Source of the DNA: Thermoplasmata archaeon
GTDB taxonomy: Archaea > Thermoplasmatota > Thermoplasmata > Thermoplasmatales > Thermoplasmataceae
Direction: 5' to 3'
Length of the DNA stretch: 6,178 nucleotides
NCBI GenBank assembly: GCA_021790415.1
Contig: JAJYDZ010000118.1
Location: 1-6,178, forward strand
Shown in pieces: positions 1 to 6,178 of this stretch (positions are counted from its first letter, which is position 1; each line of letters opens with the position of its first letter). The notes under the pieces are model-generated. The model saw only the letters and a list, made by a program, of their open reading frames with translations. It had not been told where the DNA came from and made no database searches. Both the position numbers and the translations under genes were made by a program.

Positions 1-669
1 TCTACCCATATTACGGTTACAAAACTAGACAAAAATTATGGTATTGGTAAAGCTCTAAATATTGGTATCACGGAATGTTTGAAACGGGAAGAATGTGAGT
101 GGATTATGACGTTGGATCAAGATACCTATTTCGATGACGACGCATACCTTCCCATAATAAAAGCGGTTGAGGAATACTCCCTAACGAACATCGGTCTTTT
201 AGGACTCAATTACACGAAAAAGAGATTTACAAAGACTTGCCTTGCAAACGACTCCGGATACCCAGAACCAACTGACTTTGTAATAACTAGCGGATCGCTA
301 GCTAAGAGAGAGGTATATGAATTGATTAAATACGACGAGCGCTTGTTTATGTATTTTTTAGACAATGATCTTTGTATTCGCATGCTAAACGCCGGTTATG
401 GAATAATGATTCTGGCAAAGCCCTGCATTTTGCATTCTGAAGGAGAAAGGGTGTTAAAGGATAAGGATGAATACTTTGTCCTTGATCCCTGGAAGCTATT
501 TTTTGTTGGACGAAACTCAATTATTATGTACATCAGATATTTTACAATTAGACCAATATTTTATCTAGTATTCGTAGTGCTTGAAAATATATTTGCGCGA
601 TATAACATAAGAAATACCATATTTTTTGCGGTTAAAGGGATCCTTGCTGGACTCTTTAAGAATATTTAA
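1..669 (+). CDS. Family 2 glycosyltransferase, rhamnosyltransferase-like (5' end outside window)
   Basis: The reading frame is open from the first base, so the true start lies upstream; an internal TTG at 79 is not a convincing start because conserved family sequence precedes it. The visible 222 residues cover most of a GT-A glycosyltransferase. NYGIGKALNIGI (residues 12-23) matches the N-G-x-A-x-A-L-N element before the nucleotide-sugar metal site. LDQDT (38-42) is the DxD-type motif usual in RfbF/WbbL-like rhamnosyltransferases. SGSL (97-100) and the acidic acceptor-side element FLDNDLCIR (119-127) follow, then HSEGE (145-149) and the late RN pair (171-172). A hydrophobic stretch at about 184-197 suggests membrane association. 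The family transfers an activated sugar, often dTDP-rhamnose, to a growing glycan in the cytoplasm; the actual donor cannot be read from the sequence. It ends with TAA, followed by 308 bases of non-coding DNA. Confidence 0.9.
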   Translation, partial: STHITVTKLDKNYGIGKALNIGITECLKREECEWIMTLDQDTYFDDDAYLPIIKAVEEYSLTNIGLLGLNYTKKRFTKTCLANDSGYPEPTDFVITSGSLAKREVYELIKYDERLFMYFLDNDLCIRMLNAGYGIMILAKPCILHSEGERVLKDKDEYFVLDPWKLFFVGRNSIIMYIRYFTIRPIFYLVFVVLENIFARYNIRNTIFFAVKGILAGLFKNI

Positions 670-977
670 GCCGTCTGAACTCTTCCACATTACGCGCATG
701 TAAATTTTCAGGTCAACCTTCCGTTGTTACAAGGTTAATCTAAATCCCTTTATGAAAATATCCTTAGGACCGGATGGGGATCTCCTTTCTCTGCCTTTTC
801 GCGAACAAGCATCGACATTCAATGATGTATTCTAACAATACAGCGAAGACAGATACTGACACTCAGAATGGAGAGTTCGTGGATTGACTCATTTGCAAAT
901 AAGCCATGCAGGATATTCCGTTGACCCGTTTATCCAGACAGTTCAGGCCTCCTCCAGCTTTGAAATCTTGCTCTGAG
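670..977. other. Non-coding interval, no recognisable gene
   Basis: All frames on both strands are broken by stops here, and none of the short translations I read resembles a known protein. It lies directly downstream, on the minus strand, of the IS110-family transposase remnant. It could therefore include the old non-coding end of that element, but no terminal repeat or insertion-site duplication is visible. Its composition looks slightly richer in G and C than the flanking glycosyltransferase genes. Confidence 0.5.
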
Positions 978-1397
978 TTAATGCTGGACTTTCATACTCC
1001 CAGGTTTTTCCTTCAGTGAGCATGGTGGATACCCCCTAGTTAGTTTTCTCACAGTTGAGACAAGCGCAAACTTCCACGATCCCTTTCTCTTCTTGACGGA
1101 ATCATAGTATTTACGTATGGGCTTATTTCTCAGGATGATCGTGTCAACTGCAATTGATAGAACCCGTCTTGCTGTCTGTGCACCCTCCTTTGACATGTTT
1201 CCCCTCCTCTTTATTGTGAATTAATCCCTTGTGCTCGTAATGATACCGGAGAATGAAGCCAGTTTGTCACTGGTTTCAGATCTTGACACATCACCGACAT
1301 AGGATGGAAAGAGAGATGGAAGATAGTTATAGATTCCCGGTATTAACGCCAAGAGTTTCACATCCTCTGAATATAGGTCGATGTAGTGACAGTCGAA
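978..1397 (-). pseudogene. IS110-family transposase, degenerate C-terminal fragment
   Basis: An ATG-started frame of 72 residues ends at 978. The same frame reads back through a TAA at 1221-1223 into clear IS110-family sequence, as far as a TAG at 1398-1400. In order, DLYSEDVKLLALIPGI corresponds to the family's element ending in L-x-x-I-P-G-I-G. GDVSRSETSDKLASFSGI corresponds to the I-G-D-x-x-R-F-x-x-x-x-K-L-A-S-Y-A-G block. SKEGAQTARRVLS corresponds to I-S-K-x-G-x-x-x-L-R-R-x-L, and the end KPIRKYYDSVKKRKGSWKFA matches the usual C-terminal helix region. The Q-S-G stretch expected to carry the conserved serine of the transposase_20 domain falls where the TAA now sits, and the N-terminal DEDD nuclease half is absent. 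IS110 enzymes are RNA-guided DNA recombinases; this copy must be inactive. It separates two glycosyltransferase genes in opposite orientation. Confidence 0.85.
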
Positions 1398-1570
1398 CTA
1401 CAACATAGATAAATCTTTGCTCAAGAAATTCCAGAAAATACTGCATCAAACAAGGAATGTAGTGTTAAGAAAGGGTTAAGTCGGGCAGAAAAGAGATTAT
1501 TGATTCCCAATCTTACTCTCCATATTTTACAAAATACATTAGAGAGACTAAAACCTTGTCCAAAAAAATG
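1398..1570. other. Spacer between IS110 remnant and minus-strand glycosyltransferase
   Basis: There is no reading frame of note. On the minus strand, weak continuation of the IS110 frame reaches about 1442 beyond the stop at 1398-1400, but I cannot match it to the family. The rest up to 1561 is plain AT-rich sequence. Confidence 0.45.
1562..1568 (-). terminator. Possible T-run terminator after the minus-strand glycosyltransferase
   Basis: Two bases after the TGA stop of the gene ending at 1571, the minus strand carries seven consecutive T residues. T-rich runs just after the coding region are typical archaeal termination signals. There is no hairpin before it, so it would not be a bacterial intrinsic terminator. 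The call rests on this run alone. Confidence 0.35.
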
Positions 1571-2602
1571 TCATACAAATTGGTGAACAATAGAATCCAT
1601 CCTACTGTCTAAATATATCCAGTTTACTAAGTCTCTGAGTGTTCTAGAAATAAAATAAGAGTTGCGCGGGTTCCCGAGCGTCCCTCCTATTATATCCCCT
1701 ATTTTGTAATCGATAAAATCATATTCTTTACTAGCGCAGATCTTTAGCGACAGTTCCATATCTTCAACTCCGTTTATATAATATTCATTGTAAATGATAT
1801 TGTCTTCTTCTTTTGCCCAACTGCCACTAAAAATCGAAAAAGAACTTGTCAATATATAGAAAACTGTCTCTAAGAAAAAAAAATCCCTGATTACACCTTT
1901 GGGTGAAGCAGCTATCCATCTGACTTTATATAACTCCCTGATTCTCTTTGTCATGAAATAAAGTTTCAATTTTTTATTAAAAATACTATACGCTACCTCT
2001 ATAAAGGTTTCAGATACTGGTTTCGGTATACCAAGGTAAGCGGGTATAGAATGATAAGTGCTAGGTCTCGTGTATAAAGCGTGAAATTTGCTGGAGTCCT
2101 TCTTTTGCAGTTCGTTACGCAGAACATTAATATCATCGATCTTGTACATATCATCATTTGAAACTACAATCCACTTAGGATTATACTCTACTGCCTTCCT
2201 AATCCCTATATTGTAGTTGTGTGCCAGGTTGAAATAGAAATCACCCTTCCCTCCGCTTTCAACAAATATGATATGCAAACCTTTAAATATGCTTTCCCTG
2301 CATTCTTTGGCATATTTTCCATTGAAGTCTGCTGTTGGTATTACGACAATAATTTCTTTGTTCCCTTCGATCTCGTAGATATTTGCAGTGCCCTTCGGTC
2401 GCTCCTTCATCCACTCTATAAGCTGATCACGACTTTCAAAACTTTTGTAGAATTCAATGATTTTATCAGGATCATTGCTCATGAAATAGCTGTTACGATA
2501 ATCGACAAGGCTGAAAAACAGGTATGGTCGGAATTTTTCTATCGAGCAGTAGAGACGACCTCTATTAGGTTTCGAATTTACTTGGTTTTGCTCACTAATC
2601 AT
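1571..2602 (-). CDS. Divergent glycosyltransferase-like protein (GT-A fold)
   Basis: The protein has 343 residues from the ATG at 2602. A TTG two codons upstream (2608) is possible but less likely. Its first 80 or so residues are not recognisable. From about 84 it looks like a GT-A domain: a strand EIIVVIPTADF, then IIFVESGGKGDFYFNLAHN (112-130), where the F-N-x-A-x-N-x-N-x-G-I pattern resembles the family 2 donor-site helix. Next comes the strand KWIVVSNDDM (143-152), with NDD in the place of the usual DxD metal site. Late in the protein YINGVEDMELSLKI (275-288) has the form of the acceptor-side E-D motif. A hydrophobic segment near 240-258 could touch the membrane. The gene runs against its neighbours and is bracketed by IS110 and IS3-type debris, so it was probably inserted or inverted as a module. 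Sugar and acceptor are unknown. It could be a non-standard GT2 branch. Confidence 0.85.
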   Translation of the reverse strand: MISEQNQVNSKPNRGRLYCSIEKFRPYLFFSLVDYRNSYFMSNDPDKIIEFYKSFESRDQLIEWMKERPKGTANIYEIEGNKEIIVVIPTADFNGKYAKECRESIFKGLHIIFVESGGKGDFYFNLAHNYNIGIRKAVEYNPKWIVVSNDDMYKIDDINVLRNELQKKDSSKFHALYTRPSTYHSIPAYLGIPKPVSETFIEVAYSIFNKKLKLYFMTKRIRELYKVRWIAASPKGVIRDFFFLETVFYILTSSFSIFSGSWAKEEDNIIYNEYYINGVEDMELSLKICASKEYDFIDYKIGDIIGGTLGNPRNSYFISRTLRDLVNWIYLDSRMDSIVHQFV

Positions 2603-2627
2603 ATCCAAAGAAGTCCAAAGTTTTCGC

Positions 2628-2640
2628 TTTAATTAATATT
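2628..2640 (-). promoter_or_regulatory. Possible archaeal TATA box of the minus-strand glycosyltransferase
   Basis: Read on the minus strand this is an AT-only stretch (AATATTAATTAAA) about 26-38 bases before the ATG at 2602. That is close to the distance expected of a TATA element for a leaderless or short-leader transcript. No clear Shine-Dalgarno site precedes the ATG, which fits such a transcript. A matching BRE is not obvious. Confidence 0.35.
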
Positions 2641-2729
2641 GCGCAGAAATGTTTTGTTTTGCATATTCCTCTCACTTGATGAATAATTGAGAACAATTGT
2701 ATACCTGTTTGATGCATCCTTATGTTGCC

Positions 2730-2912
2730 TATGGATCGTGACTGGGATCCGAGGGCTTCCATGCCGAAAGTTCCGTATTATTTCTTCCAGCAATGGAACA
2801 TGGATAGACCTACTCCGTATTTCCTGCATGTCTCAACAACACGGCCCTTATCCTTGATCTCGTTGATCAGGGCAAGTTTCTCTTCCGTCTTGAAGTTTTT
2901 CCGCTCAGACAT
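2730..2912 (-). pseudogene. IS3-type OrfA transposase (HTH, transposase_8-like), N-terminal fragment with internal stop
   Basis: An ATG at 2910-2912, preceded by a G-run at 2918-2923 that may serve as ribosome site, opens a frame beginning MSERKNFKTEEKLALI. It continues through EVC-like helix-turn-helix residues (VVETCRKYGVGLSMFHCW), the usual layout of IS3/IS911 OrfA-type DNA-binding proteins. It stops after 44 residues at TAA (2778-2780), inside the normally unbroken W-K-K-K-Y-G element. The same frame then resumes with YGTFGMEALGSQSRSI, which is the expected continuation, so the stop is probably a point mutation from a lysine codon. After about 2730 the similarity ends. The leucine-zipper part and the whole DDE catalytic OrfB are missing, so the remnant cannot transpose. 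It lies between two divergently oriented glycosyltransferase genes. Confidence 0.8.
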
Positions 2913-3020
2913 GTTTTCCCCCCAAATTCCTTTCCATAATTGTTCTAATATATTTATGGAGACATAAGCAGATATTGCCCTGTCATTTAAGGGACCGGTG
3001 CAAATATTGCGGAGTTAGGA

Positions 3021-3030
3021 TTATTAATAC
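3021..3030 (+). promoter_or_regulatory. Possible TATA box upstream of the second plus-strand glycosyltransferase
   Basis: TTATTAATAC lies about 34-43 bases before the ATG at 3064, in an otherwise mixed-composition stretch. With archaeal spacing, transcription would begin about 10-20 bases before the start codon. No convincing Shine-Dalgarno site is seen in between. Confidence 0.3.
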
Positions 3031-3063
3031 TAAAACTATCACCAGTACGCCGATGGTTGTAAA

Positions 3064-4080
3064 ATGTCTGATTTGCTTATCCCTAGAGTATCCGTAATAA
3101 TAACAGCATATGATAGAAAAAAATATCTTATTAACGCTATAAAAACGGTCTTGAATCAGGATATGCCACGAGATGCTTATGAGATAATCGTGTCCAAAAA
3201 CTATGAAGATAATGTCATAGATAATTTCATGTTAAACAATAATATAATTTCGATTGTTGATAACGTTCAAGGAATTGGGCCTCGGTTAGCAAACTGTATT
3301 CCAAAGTCAACGGGTAAAGTTTTATGTTTTCTAGAAGATGATGATTTATGGGAGCCTAATAGATTATCAATCGTAACAGAACTCTTCTCTAATGAACCAA
3401 CATTGGGCTATTTCCATAACGCGTACCTACCAATAAGTGAAACTGGAAATGAAACAAGAGAGTGGATTCACCACAGAAATATCCCCGTTGCTATGAAGTT
3501 ATCCTTGGATAATAATTCATTCGGGGAGGTTATTCATTCTTTGAAATTTTCTCCAAATTTTAATTTAAGTTCCATAAGTATATCACGCAAATTAGCGATG
3601 GACTTGATTAACAATTTACCCAAGATATTGTTCGCGGTTGATACTTTCTTCTATATCGGGTCGCTTTTTTATGGATATTCGCTTAAAATAGACGATAGAA
3701 AATTGACAAAATATACAATCCATAAAAGTAATATGAATCTTCGTTCTGATAATTTCAAAGAATTTATATCTACATCGCAACGTCTCTATCAACAGCACTA
3801 TACATCATTTAAAGAGATGCTAAATATATTTGATGAGGGAGTCCTGTCTAGTCTCTTAACCTCTTACCTATGGGAATGGGAACTTCGGCTAAACTTAGTG
3901 GATGAACATAGTAACAGGAGCAAAATGCTTCACACCGTAATAAATGGTGCCAAGTGGTTATTATTTAGACGCGATTATGCGATGTTTCTTTACTTCCTTG
4001 CAACTGTGTTTGTAGTTTTTCCATTCCTTGCAAAAAGAATTTATTATTTTTATTTAATAAACGCCATCTCTAAATTTTAG
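3064..4080 (+). CDS. Family 2 glycosyltransferase with C-terminal membrane segment
   Basis: This complete gene encodes 338 residues. VSVIITAYDRKKYLINAIKT (9-28) is the classic first strand and helix of a GT2 GT-A domain. The second strand YEIIVS (39-44) lacks the usual D-D-x-S ending, reading SKNYEDN. GKVLCFLEDDDLWEPNRL (84-101) contains the metal and nucleotide-sugar motif, with aspartates at 92-94. Residues 115-230 would form the acceptor side. The C-terminal part is basic, with hydrophobic stretches at about 307-322 and 326-334, suggesting attachment to the inner face of the membrane. Transfer of an activated sugar to a lipid-linked or surface glycan is the expected role; the sugar is not predictable. 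An IS3-type remnant lies upstream and an IS630 remnant downstream, so it is probably transcribed alone. Nothing in the frame suggests damage. Confidence 0.93.
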   Translation: MSDLLIPRVSVIITAYDRKKYLINAIKTVLNQDMPRDAYEIIVSKNYEDNVIDNFMLNNNIISIVDNVQGIGPRLANCIPKSTGKVLCFLEDDDLWEPNRLSIVTELFSNEPTLGYFHNAYLPISETGNETREWIHHRNIPVAMKLSLDNNSFGEVIHSLKFSPNFNLSSISISRKLAMDLINNLPKILFAVDTFFYIGSLFYGYSLKIDDRKLTKYTIHKSNMNLRSDNFKEFISTSQRLYQQHYTSFKEMLNIFDEGVLSSLLTSYLWEWELRLNLVDEHSNRSKMLHTVINGAKWLLFRRDYAMFLYFLATVFVVFPFLAKRIYYFYLINAISKF

Positions 4081-4250
4081 TGCATAAATCTAAATTTGTT
4101 CATTAGACTATTTTAGGAATTTCGCTTAAAGAAATCTTGAAACCAAAATATATCTCACTGGTAATAATTACAACATTACTCCCTAAAAATTCAATGGTTA
4201 AGTACTTTTAATGTGTTTTCCTTTGGTCTCATCTCAACAACCCCTGGTGC

Positions 4251-4546
4251 TTAACTGATTATATTCCAGATAGTATTTCTAAGTTGTGAACCTTTCACTT
4301 CCCTCTTCTTCCATATGAATGGTTTTGCTTTTCCGTTATTTCCTTTACAAAAGCTGTTATTGCCTCTAAAAGTGCGTAATTGCTCCTGAAGCTTCAACCA
4401 TTCATTGTTTCCCTTGAGGGTATGGAAAAGAATATCTCCACGATGTTCAGCCAACTTGCAGAGGCTGGCGTATAGTGGAGTTTAACATTGGTGTGAAGGG
4501 CTAACCATGTAAGAACCAGTTTTACATTGCCTTTTGCTGCCGAAGA
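4251..4546 (-). pseudogene. IS630-family transposase, C-terminal fragment with stop and frameshift
   Basis: Two overlapping minus-strand frames together give the end of an IS630/Tc1-mariner-type DDE transposase. In the first, VLTWLALHTNVKLHYTPASA followed by SWLNIVEIFFSI is the hallmark block, with the last catalytic glutamate in the W-L-N-x-V-E motif. This frame hits TGA at 4394-4396 just after ETMNG, but family-like sequence (SFRSNYALLEAITAFVKEI) continues beyond it. Near 4330-4350 the match moves to another frame, which reads KAKPFIWKKREVKGSQLRNT and ends with TAA at 4251, the normal family C terminus. The N-terminal half and the D-N block with the second catalytic aspartate are missing, the fragment being cut just before the epimerase gene begins. 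It is inactive. Confidence 0.88.
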
Positions 4547-4549
4547 TAA

Positions 4550-4557
4550 TTTAAAAT
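4550..4557 (+). promoter_or_regulatory. Possible TATA box of the epimerase gene
   Basis: TTTAAAAT ends about 30 bases before the ATG at 4588, the spacing of an archaeal TATA element for a very short leader. It lies exactly at the broken end of the IS630 remnant, so the promoter may have been created or brought in at that junction. A weak GTGAG at 4575-4579 could assist ribosome binding. Confidence 0.4.
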
Positions 4558-4587
4558 CAAATAATGGGATTAACGTGAGTAAGGGAA

Positions 4588-5526
4588 ATGGAGACAAAAA
4601 ATATCCTCATCACGGGTGTGGGCGGATTTATTGGATATAATCTTTTAAAGAGAATTACGCCACGACACCATGTTATCGCCATTGACAAAATGGATATACC
4701 GATGGAAACCACTGTTAAACCTGATTTTATTGTAAAAGGAGACCTGTCCAATCCGAATACTTTTGACCTAATAAAAGAGAGGATTGATGTGATTTATCAT
4801 TTTGGATCTATTTCATCTATAAGGCAATATGAAGGAAACTTACTGCCTGGATCAGTCGACACTCTTTCTTCTTTTATTAATGTGATGGAATTTGCAAGAA
4901 AAAATCAAGTTTCGAGCGTAATTTATCCTTCAAGTGGGACAGTTTATGGCAACACTTCATCATCAGTTGAGAGGAAAATTTCTCCTGTCAATATATATGG
5001 AGCGATGAAATATTCTTCCGAACTTATCGCAAACCTCTACGCTAACTATTTCCAAACTATTGGGTTAAGAATATTCATGGGATATGGCGACGGTGAGGAA
5101 AGAAAAGGCGATTTTGCTAGTCCGGTTTACTTGTTTATGGAAAAAATCTTGCGAGACCAACAACCCGTTGTATGGGGTGACGGGACTCAGTCAAGGGATT
5201 TAATCTATATAGATGATATAGTTGAAATTTTGGATAAGTGCCTGAGTATAAAAAACGAAAATCTTGTATTCGATGTTGGAACTGGCCATAGGACAAATTT
5301 CATATCCATAATTGATCAGGTCAACGAGATCACGAACAAGAACATCAAACCAATTTTTGTACCAAAGCCCAACAACTATTTGGAGACCACCACTGCGGAT
5401 CCCAGGTTTATGATCGAGCTGCTCGGGAGAAATCCCATAAATTCTGCCGCAGGGATAAGGAAATTCTATGATTATTTGATTCAATTGCCGGGCCGTATGC
5501 ACGCTGAAAAAGGGAGATTGAGCTAA
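4588..5526 (+). CDS. NAD(P)-dependent nucleotide-sugar epimerase/dehydratase (extended SDR)
   Basis: The 312-residue product has the normal length for this family. The N-terminal Rossmann motif is G-x-x-G-F-I-G at 10-16, after the strand KNILITG. IDKMD at 32-36 ends the second strand, and D52 (KGDLS) lies where the adenine-binding aspartate is expected. YHFGSISS at 70-77 corresponds to the family's H-x-A-A block. PSSGTVYG (114-121) holds the likely catalytic serine, and YGAMK (137-141) is the Y-x-x-x-K active site. WGDGTQSRDLIYIDDIVEIL (196-215) is the C-terminal substrate-domain hallmark of UDP-glucose 4-epimerase and dTDP-glucose 4,6-dehydratase relatives. I cannot tell epimerase from dehydratase; the general form is closest to GalE/WcaG-like epimerases. 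It would supply or convert an activated sugar in the cytoplasm for the neighbouring transferases. The ATG is preceded by a weak GTGAG and a TATA-like box. A membrane-protein gene follows 85 bases later on the same strand and may be cotranscribed. Confidence 0.93.
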   Translation: METKNILITGVGGFIGYNLLKRITPRHHVIAIDKMDIPMETTVKPDFIVKGDLSNPNTFDLIKERIDVIYHFGSISSIRQYEGNLLPGSVDTLSSFINVMEFARKNQVSSVIYPSSGTVYGNTSSSVERKISPVNIYGAMKYSSELIANLYANYFQTIGLRIFMGYGDGEERKGDFASPVYLFMEKILRDQQPVVWGDGTQSRDLIYIDDIVEILDKCLSIKNENLVFDVGTGHRTNFISIIDQVNEITNKNIKPIFVPKPNNYLETTTADPRFMIELLGRNPINSAAGIRKFYDYLIQLPGRMHAEKGRLS

Positions 5527-5600
5527 AAATATTAACTATATTTGTAAAATACGTAAAAACCGATCAAAGGTAGTGGGAAATTAAAAAAATTTCATTGAAA

Positions 5601-5604
5601 GGAG
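5601..5604 (+). promoter_or_regulatory. Ribosome binding site of the membrane-protein gene
   Basis: GGAG, within AAAGGAGAAAAG, lies seven bases before the ATG at 5612. It is the clearest Shine-Dalgarno site in the window and fixes the start of the open frame at the right edge. Its presence, unlike the upstream genes, fits translation from a longer transcript that may begin before the epimerase gene or in the AT-rich stretch 5527-5550. Confidence 0.65.
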
Positions 5605-5611
5605 AAAAGAA

Positions 5612-6178
5612 ATGTTCATCAACAGATCCACATTTAAAAATAAGGATCGATATATTATTTTTATAGCGATTGTTGTAAATTTACTCTTTCTTTTCTTCTT
5701 TTTTGATTATTTTAATCTTAATGTAACAATATATGGCTCGAGTATTCTTTACTTAGGTATGAACGCCTATGGACCCGGTAGTCAGTTTGTGGCCGCTTAC
5801 TTTATTTTGCCATATAATTTATTAATTTTTGCTCTATATTATGTCACTAATTTTAGTCTTACTTTGACCTTTATTTCGTTAAAAATTGTTGGAATAGTTA
5901 TTTTATACGCTACAGGAGTGTTGCTTTATAGGACAATAGGGAACAAAAGCGACTATTCAAAGGCTTTAGTAGTTAGCACCATATTTCTTAATCCCTTCTT
6001 AATTTTTGATAACGATGTTTCAGTTTCTACAATATTTATACCAATGTTTTTAATGCTTCTTAGCTACCATTTTATTTTCCAACGCGGCGATCACGAAAAT
6101 ATTTCGTTTATGATGGGGAGTTTATCCCTTATGGTTGCTGGCTTGACTTACTATTTCCCACTAATAATATTTCCTACA
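5612..6178 (+). CDS. Polytopic membrane protein, possibly GT-C-like glycosyltransferase (3' end outside window)
   Basis: The frame is open from ATG 5612 to the last base (189 codons) without a stop, and follows a strong GGAG site. The product starts MFINRSTFKNKDRY and then has about six hydrophobic segments, roughly at 14-31, 60-78, 86-106, 117-133, 138-155 and 166-186. The first is followed by a loop of about 28 residues containing SSILYLGMNAYGPGSQFVAA and then FILPYN. This layout, with Y-G-P-G and a later P-Y in the first outer loop, recalls archaeal GT-C mannosyltransferase-like proteins. The acidic residue usual at the start of that loop is not evident (only FDYFN at 31-35). Polysaccharide polymerase or another membrane component is equally possible. 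The context next to a sugar-nucleotide enzyme and glycosyltransferases supports a role in glycan assembly. The existence of the gene is secure; its function is not. Confidence 0.82.
   Translation, partial: MFINRSTFKNKDRYIIFIAIVVNLLFLFFFFDYFNLNVTIYGSSILYLGMNAYGPGSQFVAAYFILPYNLLIFALYYVTNFSLTLTFISLKIVGIVILYATGVLLYRTIGNKSDYSKALVVSTIFLNPFLIFDNDVSVSTIFIPMFLMLLSYHFIFQRGDHENISFMMGSLSLMVAGLTYYFPLIIFPT

Noticed and set aside
1255..1277. Nine-base-pair hairpin with a five-base loop (one G-T pair)
   Set aside because: It falls inside the IS110 remnant, in codons for the conserved E-T-S-D-K-L-A-S-F block, so the coding history explains it better than a regulatory RNA. No T-run follows.
2219..2632. 137-residue plus-strand frame
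   Set aside because: It lies wholly opposite the well-supported glycosyltransferase on the minus strand and its translation has no family pattern; it is a shadow frame.
2629..2829. 66-residue minus-strand frame overlapping the OrfA remnant
   Set aside because: The transposase similarity is in another frame here, and this translation resembles nothing.
2722..2967. 81-residue plus-strand frame between the two divergent glycosyltransferases
   Set aside because: It is antisense to the OrfA transposase remnant, whose helix-turn-helix pattern explains the sequence.
5200..5502. 100-residue minus-strand frame
   Set aside because: It is antisense to the C-terminal half of the epimerase, whose motifs are clear; it is a shadow.
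5577..5593. AT-rich inverted repeat (GAAATT and AATTTC around an A-run)
   Set aside because: The stem would be weak and almost all A-T, and such repeats are expected by chance in DNA this AT-rich; not called as a terminator.
1..6178. Possible defence system, CRISPR array or tRNA gene
   Set aside because: No regularly spaced repeats, no tRNA T-loop pattern and no nuclease, toxin or helicase motifs were found in any frame examined.

Overview
The window is a piece of a surface-polysaccharide or protein-glycosylation island. It holds three GT-A-type glycosyltransferases, one nucleotide-sugar epimerase/dehydratase and the start of a polytopic membrane protein, separated by the decayed remains of three unrelated insertion sequences. 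The DNA is AT-rich, the genes use ATA, AGA and AGG codons freely, and AT-rich boxes sit about 30-40 bases before several start codons, mostly without a clear Shine-Dalgarno site. This suggests an archaeon, possibly a Thermoplasmatales-type euryarchaeon. That assignment is inference; no rRNA, tRNA or other marker gene is present.

Layout from left to right: (1) 1-669 (+), the 3' part of a family 2 glycosyltransferase of rhamnosyltransferase type, cut by the window edge. (2) 670-977, non-coding with nothing recognisable. (3) About 978-1397 (-), the C-terminal remnant of an IS110-family transposase with an internal stop. (4) 1571-2602 (-), an intact, divergent glycosyltransferase-like gene in the opposite orientation to its neighbours. 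(5) About 2730-2912 (-), the N-terminal helix-turn-helix part of an IS3-type OrfA transposase with an internal stop. (6) 3064-4080 (+), an intact family 2 glycosyltransferase with a hydrophobic C-terminal tail. (7) About 4251-4546 (-), the C-terminal remnant of an IS630-family transposase with one stop and one frameshift. (8) 4588-5526 (+), an NAD(P)-dependent sugar epimerase/dehydratase of the extended SDR type. (9) 5612-6178 (+), a membrane protein open at the right edge, plausibly a GT-C-like glycosyltransferase or another polysaccharide membrane component.

The SDR enzyme would make or modify an activated sugar. The three soluble or membrane-associated glycosyltransferases would transfer sugars on the cytoplasmic face, and the membrane protein would act in the lipid bilayer. 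Every boundary between the glycosyltransferase genes and between the last of them and the epimerase carries transposase debris, always on the minus strand. The locus therefore looks like a mosaic built by IS-mediated insertion, inversion and recombination, not one tight operon. I see no CRISPR array, defence system or clearly new system; the interest lies in the mosaic structure, the divergent minus-strand gene and the unfinished membrane protein.
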